From Streptomyces sp. VRA16 Mangrove soil (lineage in GTDB: Bacteria > Actinomycetota > Actinomycetes > Streptomycetales > Streptomycetaceae): a stretch of DNA of 64,000 bases. Location of the stretch: assembly GCF_017377775.1 (NCBI RefSeq), contig NZ_JAFVLN010000004.1:372001-436000 (forward strand), given 5' to 3'. Positions 53,393 to 61,733 of this stretch are shown here, in pieces (within the stretch, counting starts at the first letter, position 1; the number at the start of each line of letters is the position of its first letter). The notes under the pieces are model-generated. The model ran no database searches. It was not told the origin of the DNA and worked only from the letters and a program-made list of their open reading frames with translations. Made by a program: the position numbers and the translations under genes.

Positions 53393-54971
53393 TGCGGAAC
53401 TCGTAGTTGGACAGCGGCAGATTGGAGTTCGGGGTGAACCCGGTGACGTTGGCCGCGTAGGCGTCGACCTGGTTCTTGAAGCCCCAGATGATGTGGCCGC
53501 CGCGCTCGTACTCGATCTTCTGCGCGGCTTGCAGGAGGTCCTTGCGCTTGTCTGCGTCGAATTCGCTGCGGGCCCTGGCCATGAGGCGGGTGAACTCCGG
53601 GTCGTTCCAGTGGGTTTCGTTGTACGGGGACGTCTTGAGGGATCCGGAGTCCACCTGGGGGACGTAGTTCCGGGTGATCCAGTAGTCCTGGGCGAACGGC
53701 CAGCTGAGATAGCGGTCGCCGTAGAAGGTCGCGGAGTCGGTGATGCGGACGTCGACCTTGACCCCGGCGCCCTTGGCCTGTTGGGCGAAGAGCTGGGCGG
53801 CCTCGATGGAGCCCGCGCCGATTCCGGAGGACGTGACCAGTTCGACGCTCAGCCCCTCGTGCCCGGCGGCCTTGAGCAGCGACCTGGCCTTGCCCAGGTC
53901 CTGGTGGCGTTGCGGGAGTTGCCTCGCGTAGGCGGGGTCGAACGGCGCGTACATGTCGTTGCCGACGCGGCCCTGGCCGCCGAGCACCTGGTCGACCATC
54001 TGCGGCCGGTCGACGATCAGCCGGAACGCCTGGCGGACTCGGACGTCGTCGAACGGGGCGGTGTCGACGCGCATCGTGATCGGGTTCCAGGAGCCGGTCT
54101 TCGAGATCAGCACCTGCCCGCCCTGGTTCCTGATCATCTCGATGTAGGCGGGCGGCAGGTTGTCGATGGCGTCGAGCTGGCGGCTCAGCAGTGCGTTGAT
54201 CTTCGCGGTGTCGTCGGGGAAGTCGAGGATGTGCACCTCGTCGACGTACGCGGGCCGCCGCCAGTAGTCGGCGAAGCGGCGGAAGGTGGACCGGTCGCCG
54301 GGCGCGAACGACCGGTAGCGGAACGGGCCCGTGCCGACGGGCCGCTTCAGGTCGAAGTCCGCCGGGATGATCCCGAGGGTGTACTGCGCGAGCAGATCCT
54401 CGAAGAGCGCGTACGGCGTCTTCAGCGGGATCCGCACCGTGGTGGCGTTCTCCCGCTTGAGCGCCTTCGCGTCGAGCATGGCGAGGCTGCCGGCGCCCGC
54501 CGTGGGCGCCTTGGGGTCGACGATGCGGCGCAGGGTCGCGATGACGTCGTCGGCGTCGAGCGTCTTGCCGTGGTGGAACTCGATGCCCGGACGCAGCTTC
54601 ACCACCCATGTCTTCCCGTCCTTGGACGGTTCGACGGACTCGGCGAGCAGCGGCTTGATCCGGTACGAGGCGTCGTGGGTGAAGAGCGGCTCGAAGAGGT
54701 TCACCACGCGCGACTGGTCGGGGTAGGTGAGCGGGCTGTGCGGGTCGAGGCTGTCCTTGGCGCTGCCGCCGCTGACGCCGACCCGCAGCACGCCGCCGCG
54801 GTGCGGCTTCCCGTCCGACGCGGCGACGCTCGGCCGGGAGCAGGCGGACAGCAGGCCCGCGGCCGGAACCGCGCCGGCGAGCAGGGCCCCGCCGCGGAGC
54901 ACGTCCCTGCGCGTCAGACCGCGGGACAGCCCTCCAAGGCCCACGCCGGGCGGAGATGGTCGGTCGGGCAT
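53373..54971 (-). CDS. Tat-exported lipoprotein substrate-binding protein of peptide-type importer
   Basis: A 532-residue family 5 solute-binding protein. A twin-arginine signal (LTRRDVLRGG, Arg21-Arg22) leads to a lipobox LLSAC with Cys44. The SBP_bac_5 pattern includes KPLLAESVEPSKDGKTWVVKLRPGIEFHHGKTLDADDVI and RQAFRLIVDRPQMVDQVLGGQG. It heads the operon binding protein - DppB - DppC - dual ATPase - serine hydrolase. Substrate unknown: it could be a peptide, or a cationic/amide compound given the operon's NylB-like enzyme. Confidence 0.93.
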   Translation of the reverse strand: MPDRPSPPGVGLGGLSRGLTRRDVLRGGALLAGAVPAAGLLSACSRPSVAASDGKPHRGGVLRVGVSGGSAKDSLDPHSPLTYPDQSRVVNLFEPLFTHDASYRIKPLLAESVEPSKDGKTWVVKLRPGIEFHHGKTLDADDVIATLRRIVDPKAPTAGAGSLAMLDAKALKRENATTVRIPLKTPYALFEDLLAQYTLGIIPADFDLKRPVGTGPFRYRSFAPGDRSTFRRFADYWRRPAYVDEVHILDFPDDTAKINALLSRQLDAIDNLPPAYIEMIRNQGGQVLISKTGSWNPITMRVDTAPFDDVRVRQAFRLIVDRPQMVDQVLGGQGRVGNDMYAPFDPAYARQLPQRHQDLGKARSLLKAAGHEGLSVELVTSSGIGAGSIEAAQLFAQQAKGAGVKVDVRITDSATFYGDRYLSWPFAQDYWITRNYVPQVDSGSLKTSPYNETHWNDPEFTRLMARARSEFDADKRKDLLQAAQKIEYERGGHIIWGFKNQVDAYAANVTGFTPNSNLPLSNYEFRNVSVSG

Positions 54972-55154
54972 GTCAGGGGTCGCCTCCAGATCCCGGAATT
55001 CGGTACGTTCACATGACGCGATGGCCGCTCGAATGCTGAGAACATAGGGACGGCCGGGAGGGAGGTCAAGAGGCGGAAGAACAGGGGAAGTTCGAGGTCA
55101 CAAGCCCTGCGCCTACCCGCCTGCCCAGACTGAACGTTTGTATTCCCCCATCAC

Positions 55155-55180
55155 TTGAGAGCCTTTGAGAACCTTTGAGA
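55155..55180. promoter_or_regulatory. three 10-bp-spaced direct repeats upstream of IclR gene
   Basis: TTGAGA occurs at 55155-55160, 55165-55170 and 55175-55180, exactly 10 bp apart (CCTTTGAGA units). One repeat per helical turn suits cooperative binding; the site abuts the IclR ribosome site, so autorepression is likely. Confidence 0.5.
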
Positions 55181-55198
55181 GCCGAGGAACGGATACGT

Positions 55199-56023
55199 AT
55201 GGCGAACGCACGGCACACCGCTGAGGACGAAGGACCGGCCAGGGCCGGTGAGGCCGGCGGCACGTCGGGCAAGGTCCAGTCCCTGGAGCGCGCGATCACC
55301 CTGCTGCAGGCGACGGCGGACAGTGCGCCGGACGGCGACACGGCCACGAATCTGGCCGCCCGCTGCGAGCTGAACCGCGCGACGGCCTGGCGGCTGCTGT
55401 CGACGATGGAGCGGTTCGGGCTCGTGCAGCGCAGTCCGGTCACCAACCGGTACACGGTCGGGTTCGCGGTGGCCCGGATGGCGTCGGTCGCCGGGTTCGA
55501 CGGGCTGATCAGGCGCGCCCACGGCACCCTGCTGCGGGTCAGCGAGCAGACCGGTGAGACGGCCAACCTCGCGGTGGTGCAGCAGCTCGGGCTCACCTAC
55601 ATCGACGAGGTCACGCCGCCTGTGGTGCTCAGCGCGAAATGGCTCGGCCGGCAGGTCCCGCTGCACGCCACCTCGACCGGCAAGGCGCTGCTCGCCTGGC
55701 TGCCGGAGGAGGAGCAGGAGGCGCTGCTCGGCGGGCCGGCGCAGACGTACGAGGCGTTCACGGACACCACGCTCACCGACCGCAAGCGGCTGCGGGACGA
55801 GCTGGAGCGGACGCGCGAGCGCGGGTACAGCGTCTGCGTGGGCGAGATGGAGCGCAGCCTGTACGGGGTCTCGGCGCCGGTGCTCGGCAGCCGGGGCCGG
55901 CCGTTCGCGGTGGTCAGCATCTGGGGGCCGCAGGACCGGGTGCCCGAGGCGCGGTTCGGCACGCTCGGCCCGCTCGCGCAGGCCGCGGCGGAGGAGATCG
56001 CGCGGGCGGCGCGGGCGCTCTGA
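55199..56023 (+). CDS. IclR family transcriptional regulator
   Basis: A 274-residue IclR protein. A disordered N-terminus (about 1-25) is followed by the winged helix (KVQSLERAITLLQA...TNLAARCELNRATAWRLLSTMERFGLV, about 26-80) and effector domain with TGETANLAVVQQLGLTYIDEV, LHATSTGKALLAW and GYSVCVGEMERSLYGVSAPV. ATG 55199 follows GAGGAAC. It is divergent from the importer operon and lies just upstream of the carnitine-type operon, so it may control either or both. Confidence 0.9.
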   Translation: MANARHTAEDEGPARAGEAGGTSGKVQSLERAITLLQATADSAPDGDTATNLAARCELNRATAWRLLSTMERFGLVQRSPVTNRYTVGFAVARMASVAGFDGLIRRAHGTLLRVSEQTGETANLAVVQQLGLTYIDEVTPPVVLSAKWLGRQVPLHATSTGKALLAWLPEEEQEALLGGPAQTYEAFTDTTLTDRKRLRDELERTRERGYSVCVGEMERSLYGVSAPVLGSRGRPFAVVSIWGPQDRVPEARFGTLGPLAQAAAEEIARAARAL

Positions 56024-56150
56024 ACACCCCGGTTCCTGTGTTCATTTGGTGCGGTGCTGGCTCGCATCATGAAACGAGGTCTTGAGCGGACGAGCGTCGC
56101 GTGGTTACGGTCGTGAGGTCTTCGTCGCCGCCCGACACACGCTCCGAGCC

Positions 56151-56220
56151 GTTGCCTTGCTCCGACCCGTTGCCTTGCTCCGTCCCTTGCCGTGCTCCGT
56201 CCCTCGCCGTGCTCCGTCCC
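56151..56220. repeat. four tandem 17-18-bp units upstream of the BKACE gene
   Basis: Units GTTGCCTTGCTCCGACCC, GTTGCCTTGCTCCGTCCC, TTGCCGTGCTCCGTCCC and TCGCCGTGCTCCGTCCC run back to back from 56151 to 56220 and end directly before the GAGAGGAACC ribosome site. Confidence 0.75.
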
Positions 56221-56239
56221 GAGAGGAACCGTCGCGACC

Positions 56240-57118
56240 ATGAACCAGGACGTCATCATCACCTGCGCCCTGACCGGCGCGGGTGACACCGTGCGCAAGA
56301 GCCCGCACGTCCCCGTCACCCCCGAGCAGATCGCCGCGTCGGCGGTGCAGGCCGCCGAGGCCGGTGCCGCCGCGGTCCACATCCACGTACGTGATCCGGA
56401 GACCGGTGCGCCGTCACGCGATCCGCGGCTGTACCGCGAGGTCGTCGAGCGCATCAAGGAGACCGGCACCGACGTCGTCATCAACCTCACCGCGGGGATG
56501 GGCGGCGACCTGGTCGTCGACCCCGACGAGCCGCTGCGCCACCTGCCGGGCACCGATCTCGTCGGCGGCCTGGAGCGCCTCCCGCACGTCGAGCAACTCC
56601 TTCCCGACATCTGCACGTTGGACTGCGGATCCCTGAACTTCGGCGACGGCTCGAACCTCTACGTCTCCACGCCCGACATGCTGCGTGCCGGCGCTCGCCG
56701 CATCCAGGAGCTGGGCGTACGGCCCGAGTTGGAGATCTTCGACACCGGGCACCTCTGGTTCGCCCAGCAGTTGCTCGCCGAGGGGCTGCTCGACGAGCCG
56801 ACCGTGTTCCAGCTGTGCATGGGCGTCCCGTGGGGCGCGCCCGCCGATCCGGGCGTACTCCAGTCGATGGTGAACATGCTGCCGCGGGGCGCCCGGTGGG
56901 CGAGTTTCGCGCTGGGCCGGATGCAGATGCCCTGGGTGGCCCAGTCGGTGCTGCTCGGCGGCCATGTCCGGGTCGGCCTGGAGGACAACCTGTACCTCGG
57001 CAAGGGCGTGAAGGCGACCAACGCGCAGCTCGTGGAGCGCGCCGTCACGATCGTCGAGGCGATGGGCGCGCGCGTCGCCTCTCCGGCCGAGGCCCGGCTC
57101 ACGTGGGGGCTCAAGTGA
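56240..57118 (+). CDS. beta-keto acid cleavage enzyme (BKACE/DUF849)
   Basis: A 292-residue BKACE family enzyme, which moves a beta-keto acid's acyl group to acetyl-CoA, releasing acetoacetate. The metal ligands lie in [14 protein letters not shown] (His46/His48 region) and the EIFDTGHL block. [12 protein letters not shown] is another signature segment. Adjacent to a carnitine-type dehydrogenase and a thioesterase, it most likely acts on 3-dehydrocarnitine to give betainyl-CoA. A GAGAGG site precedes ATG 56240. It ends in a GTGA overlap with the next gene. Confidence 0.88.
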   Translation: MNQDVIITCALTGAGDTVRKSPHVPVTPEQIAASAVQAAEAGAAAVHIHVRDPETGAPSRDPRLYREVVERIKETGTDVVINLTAGMGGDLVVDPDEPLRHLPGTDLVGGLERLPHVEQLLPDICTLDCGSLNFGDGSNLYVSTPDMLRAGARRIQELGVRPELEIFDTGHLWFAQQLLAEGLLDEPTVFQLCMGVPWGAPADPGVLQSMVNMLPRGARWASFALGRMQMPWVAQSVLLGGHVRVGLEDNLYLGKGVKATNAQLVERAVTIVEAMGARVASPAEARLTWGLK

Positions 57119-58095
57119 CCGACGACGTACGGGATGTGCGGCCCGCCCCCGAACACGTGCGCCGCGTCGCCTGTGTCGGCGCCGGAGTGATCGGCGGCGG
57201 CTGGGCCGCCCATTTCCTCGCCCGCGGTTACGACGTCACCGCATGGGACCCGGCGCCCGACGCGGCCGAGCGGCTGCGGCGCCTCGTCGACGCGGCCTGG
57301 CCCGCCCTGGAACAGCTAGGGCTCGCCGAGGGCGCCTCGCCGGAGGGTCTGACGGTGGCCGCCACGCTCGAAGAGGCCGTCGCGGACGCGGAGTTCGTGC
57401 AGGAGAGCGCCCCGGAGAAGCTGGATCTCAAGCGCGGTCTGCTCGCCCGCCTCGACGCGGCGACGCCCGCCGAGGTCGTGATCGCCTCCTCCACGTCCGG
57501 CTACCCGATGACCGACCTGCAGACGGAGGCGGCCACGCCCGGCCGGCTCCTCGTCGGGCACCCCTTCAACCCGCCGTACCTGATCCCGCTGGTGGAGGTG
57601 GTGGGCGGGGAGCGGACCGCGCCCGACGCCGTGCGCTGGGCGGCGCGCTTCTACGAGATCGCGGGCAAATCCGTGATCACCATGGACCGCGAGGTCCCCG
57701 GCTTCATCGCCAACCGGCTCCAGGAAGCGCTGTGGCGCGAGGCGCTGCACATGGTGGCGAACGGCGAGGCGACGGTCGCCGACATCGACCGGTCCATCAC
57801 CGAGGGCCCCGGCCTGCGCTGGGCCCTGATGGGTCCGATGCTCACCTTCGCACTGGCCGGCGGTGAGGGCGGGATGGCGCACATGCTCGACCACTTCGGC
57901 CCGTCCCTGAAGTCTCCGTGGACCCGGCTCCAAGCCCCGGAACTGGACAAGGAGTTGTACGACGCGGTGGTCTCCGGGTGCGACGACGCGGCCGCGGGAC
58001 GTACCGTCGCGGACCTGGTCGCCGAGCGCGACCGCGGTGTCATCGCCGTCCTGCGCGCCACGGGCCGGCTGCCCGGAGGCGGTGACGGATCATGA
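57115..58095 (+). CDS. 3-hydroxyacyl-CoA dehydrogenase-type enzyme, likely L-carnitine dehydrogenase
   Basis: A 326-residue NAD-dependent dehydrogenase. The Rossmann loop is [15 protein letters not shown] (about 19-33). [13 protein letters not shown] and [22 protein letters not shown] carry the catalytic His and substrate residues; [26 protein letters not shown] is the C-terminal domain. The group oxidises L-carnitine to 3-dehydrocarnitine. It starts at GTG 57115, overlapping the BKACE stop, and ends at an ATGA overlap with the thioesterase. Confidence 0.87.
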   Translation: MTDDVRDVRPAPEHVRRVACVGAGVIGGGWAAHFLARGYDVTAWDPAPDAAERLRRLVDAAWPALEQLGLAEGASPEGLTVAATLEEAVADAEFVQESAPEKLDLKRGLLARLDAATPAEVVIASSTSGYPMTDLQTEAATPGRLLVGHPFNPPYLIPLVEVVGGERTAPDAVRWAARFYEIAGKSVITMDREVPGFIANRLQEALWREALHMVANGEATVADIDRSITEGPGLRWALMGPMLTFALAGGEGGMAHMLDHFGPSLKSPWTRLQAPELDKELYDAVVSGCDDAAAGRTVADLVAERDRGVIAVLRATGRLPGGGDGS

Positions 58096-58544
58096 GCCTG
58101 CCGCTGCTGCACGCGACGGTGCGCCCCGAGTGGATCGACTACAACGGCCACATGAGCGAGGCGTTCTACGTCCTGGTCTTCGGGTACGCCACCGACGCGC
58201 TGATGGACCGTACGGGACTCGACGCCGCCTACCGGGCGAGCACCGGCTGCTCGCTGTACACGGTCGAGTCCCATGTCCGGTACCTCAAGGACGTACCGGA
58301 GGGCGCCCCGCTCACGGTGCGTACGCGCATGCTCGGCGCGGCCGGGAAGAAGGCGCGGTTCACACACGAGATGTACGACGGCCGGGCGGCGGACACCCCG
58401 GTCGCCACCATCGAGCTGCTCGCCCTGCACGTCGACCAGCAGGCGGGCCGTGCCGTGCCCTTCCCCGACGCCGTACGCGCACGGCTCGCCGCCCTCGCGG
58501 AGGCGCCGCCGGAGTGGGCGGGGAGGGCGGTGTCCGGTCCCTGA
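58092..58544 (+). CDS. hotdog thioesterase, probably betainyl-CoA thioesterase
   Basis: A 150-residue hotdog-fold thioesterase of the 4HBT type. ATVRPEWIDYNGHMSEAFYVLVFGYATDALMDRTGL carries the conserved Asp (DYNGHM). It follows the carnitine dehydrogenase with an ATGA overlap, so it is predicted to free glycine betaine from betainyl-CoA, the last step of the module. Its final codons enter a short repeat stretch. Confidence 0.85.
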   Translation: MSLPLLHATVRPEWIDYNGHMSEAFYVLVFGYATDALMDRTGLDAAYRASTGCSLYTVESHVRYLKDVPEGAPLTVRTRMLGAAGKKARFTHEMYDGRAADTPVATIELLALHVDQQAGRAVPFPDAVRARLAALAEAPPEWAGRAVSGP

Positions 58545-58606
58545 ACCCGGTGTCCGGTTCTTCCTTGATCCCGGTGCCGAGTCCTGTGCCGAACCCGGTG
58601 TCCGGT
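58528..58606. repeat. interspersed CCCGGTGTCCGGT copies
   Basis: CGGTGTCCGGTCC (58528), GAACCCGGTGTCCGGTT (58543) and GAACCCGGTGTCCGGTCC (58591) form an irregular repeat that overlaps the end of the thioesterase gene and the following gap. Confidence 0.5.
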
Positions 58607-58654
58607 CCGTGAAATGGATTGCCGGGCACGACCGCCGCCTGGTTGCCTCGGACC

Positions 58655-59083
58655 ATGAATGATCTTCGTATCCGGTCCGCCGCCCCCACCGATCTCGACG
58701 CCGTGCTCGCCTTCTGGAAGGTGGCCGCGGAGGGCACGAGCATCAGCGACGACCGCGCGGGGGTGGAGCGCCTGGTCGCCCGCGACCCCGAGGCGCTGTT
58801 GCTCGCCGAGCGCGACGGGGAGCTGGTGGGGACGGTGATCGCGGGATGGGACGGTTGGCGCGCCTCGCTCTACCGCCTCGCGGTGCATCCGGACGCGCGG
58901 CGGCAGGGCGTCGGCTCGGCGCTGCTCACCGCCGCCGAGGAGCGGTTCGTCGCGCTCGGCGGACGGCGCGGCGACGCGATGGTCCTGGACGAGAACGAGC
59001 TGGCGCACCACGCCTGGAAGGCCGCCGGTTACGCCCCGCAGCCCGAGTGGAGCCGCTGGGTGAAGCCCTTCACCGGCCGGTAG
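58655..59083 (+). CDS. GNAT acetyltransferase
   Basis: A 142-residue GNAT protein. LYRLAVHPDARRQGVGSALLTAAEERFVALGG is the acetyl-CoA-binding loop (R-x-x-G-x-G/A) and HHAWKAAGY the family's last motif. The substrate is unknown. ATG 58655 has a poor ribosome site. Confidence 0.88.
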   Translation: MNDLRIRSAAPTDLDAVLAFWKVAAEGTSISDDRAGVERLVARDPEALLLAERDGELVGTVIAGWDGWRASLYRLAVHPDARRQGVGSALLTAAEERFVALGGRRGDAMVLDENELAHHAWKAAGYAPQPEWSRWVKPFTGR

Positions 59084-59344
59084 CGGATCACCCCACCCGG
59101 GGTTTTGCCGATCCTTTACCATGGATGGGTCGCTCGCCGTGCCTCCGCGCACGGCGGGCCCTTCTCGACCTCGACCACGCCCTTCACGTCCACGTCCACC
59201 ACGTCCACCACGTCCTTTAAGTCCTCCACGTCCACGAAAGGTGTGAGCGTCCGCCCATGGGCGAGCCTCCCAGTACCCGGCCCGTCACCCGGTCCGTCCC
59301 CCTGCCCGGTCCACGAGACCGCGCGCCCCTCCGGCCCCTGTCCG
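59084..59344. other. leader region of the CNNM gene with CACGTCCAC repeats
   Basis: A 261-bp stretch without a gene. CACGTCCAC and close variants occur several times between 59184 and 59236. Its right end merges into the hairpin over the next start codon. Confidence 0.45.
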
Positions 59345-59374
59345 ATCATGGGACGGAGGTGACGTCCCGATGAT
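59345..59374 (+). promoter_or_regulatory. hairpin covering ribosome site and start codon of the CNNM gene
   Basis: ATCAT-GGGACG (59345-59355) pairs with CGTCCC-g-ATGAT (59363-59374, one G bulge). The loop GAGGTGA contains the Shine-Dalgarno sequence, and the 3' arm contains the ATG at 59370. Formed, it would block initiation. Confidence 0.6.
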
Positions 59375-60707
59375 GACCGAAGTGCTCCTGCTCGCCGTCG
59401 CAGTACTGCTCTCGCTGGCCTGCGGCGCCTTCGTCGCGGCGGAGTTCTCCCTCACGACCGTGGAGCGCCGCGACCTCGAGGACGCCGTCGAGCGCGGGGA
59501 GCGCGGCGCGGCCGGCGCCCTCAAGGCCGTACGGCAGCTGACCTTCCAGCTCTCCGGCGCGCAGCTCGGCATCACCGTCACCAACCTGGTCGTCGGCATG
59601 CTCGCCGAGCCGTCCATCGCCAAGCTGATCGCGGGCCCGCTGGAGGCCGTCGGCATCCCGAAGTCGGCCTCGTCGTCGGTCGCGCTCGTGCTCGGCACCG
59701 CCCTGTCGACCGTGTTCCTGATGGTCGTCGGTGAACTGGTACCGAAGAACTGGGCGATCTCGTCGCCGCTGGCCGTCGCCAAGCGGGTGGCCACGCCGCA
59801 GCGCTGGTTCAGCGCGGTGTTCCGGCCGTTCATCTCGCATCTGAACAACACGGCGAACCGGCTCGTGCGCCGCTTCGGCATCGAGCCGACCGAGGAGCTC
59901 GCCTCCGCGCGCGGCCCGCAGGAGCTGATGGCGCTGGCCCGGCACTCCGCGAAGGAGGGCGCGCTGGAGGCGGACACCGCCGAGCTGTTCGTGCGCACCC
60001 TGAACCTGGCCGACCTGACCGCGGAGAACGTGATGACGCCGCGCGTCCAGGTCATCGCCCTCGACGTCCTGGCCACCTGCGAGGACGTGGCGAACGCGAC
60101 CCGGGCGACCGGCCTGTCCCGCTTCCCCGTCTACCGCGGGAACCTCGACACCGTCGTCGGCATCGTGCACATCAAGGACGTGCTCGCCGTGCCCGACGAG
60201 CAGCGCGCCCGCAAGGGCGTCACCGAGCTGCTGCGCGAGCCGCTGCTCGTCCCGGAGACGCTCTCCGTGGACCAGCTGCTCGACCGGCTGTCCCGCAAAC
60301 GGACGATGGCCGTGGTGATCGACGAGTACGGCGGCACGGCCGGCGTCGCCACCCTGGAGGACATCGTCGAGGAGGTCGTCGGCGAGGTGCGTGACGAGCA
60401 CGACCCGCACGAGACGCCCGACATCGCGGCTGCCGGCACCGACGAGGACGGCCGCACCCTGTACTCGGCGGACGGCGCCGCCCGCACCGACCAGCTCGCG
60501 CGGGTCGGACTGCGGGTGCCCGAAGGCCCGTACGAGACCCTGGCCGGTCTCGTCGCCACCGAGCTGGGCCGTATCCCCGACAACGGGGACCGCGTCGAGG
60601 TCGCCGGGTGGCGGCTCGACGTCGTGGACGCGCACGGCCACCGCGCCGCCCGTGTCCTGCTGCACGCGCCCGCCGACGGTACGCCGGTCCAGGAGGAGGC
60701 CCGATGA
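59370..60707 (+). CDS. CNNM/CorC-type transporter-like membrane protein (DUF21, CBS pair, CorC_HlyC)
   Basis: A 445-residue protein: DUF21 membrane region with four helices (about 1-150; AEFSLTTVERRDLEDAVERGERGA and LSGAQLGITVTNLVVGML), two CBS domains (about 200-330; MTPRVQVIALD, VIDEYGGTAGVATLEDIVEEVVGEVRDE), and a C-terminal CorC_HlyC domain (about 350-435). The family handles Mg2+ or Co2+ efflux. The start is ATG 59370 in ATGATG (59373 is the second choice). Its stop overlaps the next paralogue by ATGA. Confidence 0.9.
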   Translation: MMTEVLLLAVAVLLSLACGAFVAAEFSLTTVERRDLEDAVERGERGAAGALKAVRQLTFQLSGAQLGITVTNLVVGMLAEPSIAKLIAGPLEAVGIPKSASSSVALVLGTALSTVFLMVVGELVPKNWAISSPLAVAKRVATPQRWFSAVFRPFISHLNNTANRLVRRFGIEPTEELASARGPQELMALARHSAKEGALEADTAELFVRTLNLADLTAENVMTPRVQVIALDVLATCEDVANATRATGLSRFPVYRGNLDTVVGIVHIKDVLAVPDEQRARKGVTELLREPLLVPETLSVDQLLDRLSRKRTMAVVIDEYGGTAGVATLEDIVEEVVGEVRDEHDPHETPDIAAAGTDEDGRTLYSADGAARTDQLARVGLRVPEGPYETLAGLVATELGRIPDNGDRVEVAGWRLDVVDAHGHRAARVLLHAPADGTPVQEEAR

Positions 60708-61717
60708 CCGCGATCCAGCTTCTGATCGGCCTGGCGACCCTTGTCGTCAACGCCTTCTTCGTGGGCGGCGAGTTCGCCCTCATCTCCGTACGCCGCAGCC
60801 AGATCGAGCCGTTCGCGGAGGAGGGCGACCGGCGGGCGCGCAGCGTGCTGTGGGGCCTGCAGCACGTGTCGGCGCTGCTGGCCGCGGCGCAGCTCGGCAT
60901 CACGCTGTGCACCCTGGTGCTCGGCATCGTCGCCGAGCCCGCCATCGCGCATCTCCTGGAGCCGGTCTTCGACGCGGTCGGCGTGCCGCACGGTCTCGTG
61001 CACCCGATCTCGTTCGTGATCGCGCTGACGGTGGCGACGTATCTGCACATGCTGCTCGGCGAGATGGTGCCGAAGAACATCGCGCTCGCCGAGCCGGTGC
61101 GCTCCGCGCTGCTGCTCGGTCCGCCGCTGGTGGCCCTGGCGCGCGCCCTGCGTCCGGTGATCTTCACGGTGAACGCCTTCGCGAACACGCTGCTGAAGCT
61201 GTTGCGCGTGGAGACCAAGGACGAGGTCTCGGCGACGTTCTCGGACGACGAACTGGCCCGCATGGTCAAGGACTCCTCCGACGCGGGCCTGATCGACGAC
61301 CGCGCGCAGGAACGGCTGCACGACGCGCTGGAACTGGGCCGCCGCCCGGTCAAGGACGTCGTCATGCCGCTGGAGAAGGTTGTCTACGCGCGCGTGGGCG
61401 TCACTCCCGAGCAGTTGGAGCGGCTGTCCGCCGAGTCCGGGTTCTCCCGTTTCCCGGTCGTGGACGAGGGCCGGCGCATCGTCGGCTATCTCCATGTGAA
61501 GGACGCGCTGGACGCGACTCCGCGCGACCTGCCGTTCCGGGTGCCGGACATGCGGCCCATCGCACGCGTGCGCGAGGCGACGCCGCTGGACGACGTGCTG
61601 ACGGCGATGCGGGGCAGCCGTACGCATGTCGCGGCGGTGCTCGGGGCCGACGGCCGGCTCGCGGGGCTGGTCACCATGGAGGACGTACTGCGGGAGCTGT
61701 TCGGCCAGACCGCCTGA
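60704..61717 (+). CDS. CNNM/CorC-type membrane protein without C-terminal CorC domain
   Basis: A 337-residue paralogue of the preceding gene: DUF21 helices (about 1-150, GGEFALISVRRSQIEPFAEEGDRRA) and two CBS domains (about 195-335, VMPLEKVVYARVGV, LVTMEDVLRELFG), ending after the second CBS, so it lacks the CorC_HlyC domain. It starts at ATG 60704 overlapping the upstream stop. The two probably form a complex. Confidence 0.9.
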   Translation: MTAIQLLIGLATLVVNAFFVGGEFALISVRRSQIEPFAEEGDRRARSVLWGLQHVSALLAAAQLGITLCTLVLGIVAEPAIAHLLEPVFDAVGVPHGLVHPISFVIALTVATYLHMLLGEMVPKNIALAEPVRSALLLGPPLVALARALRPVIFTVNAFANTLLKLLRVETKDEVSATFSDDELARMVKDSSDAGLIDDRAQERLHDALELGRRPVKDVVMPLEKVVYARVGVTPEQLERLSAESGFSRFPVVDEGRRIVGYLHVKDALDATPRDLPFRVPDMRPIARVREATPLDDVLTAMRGSRTHVAAVLGADGRLAGLVTMEDVLRELFGQTA

Positions 61718-61733
61718 CCCTGGGGAGGGGCGT

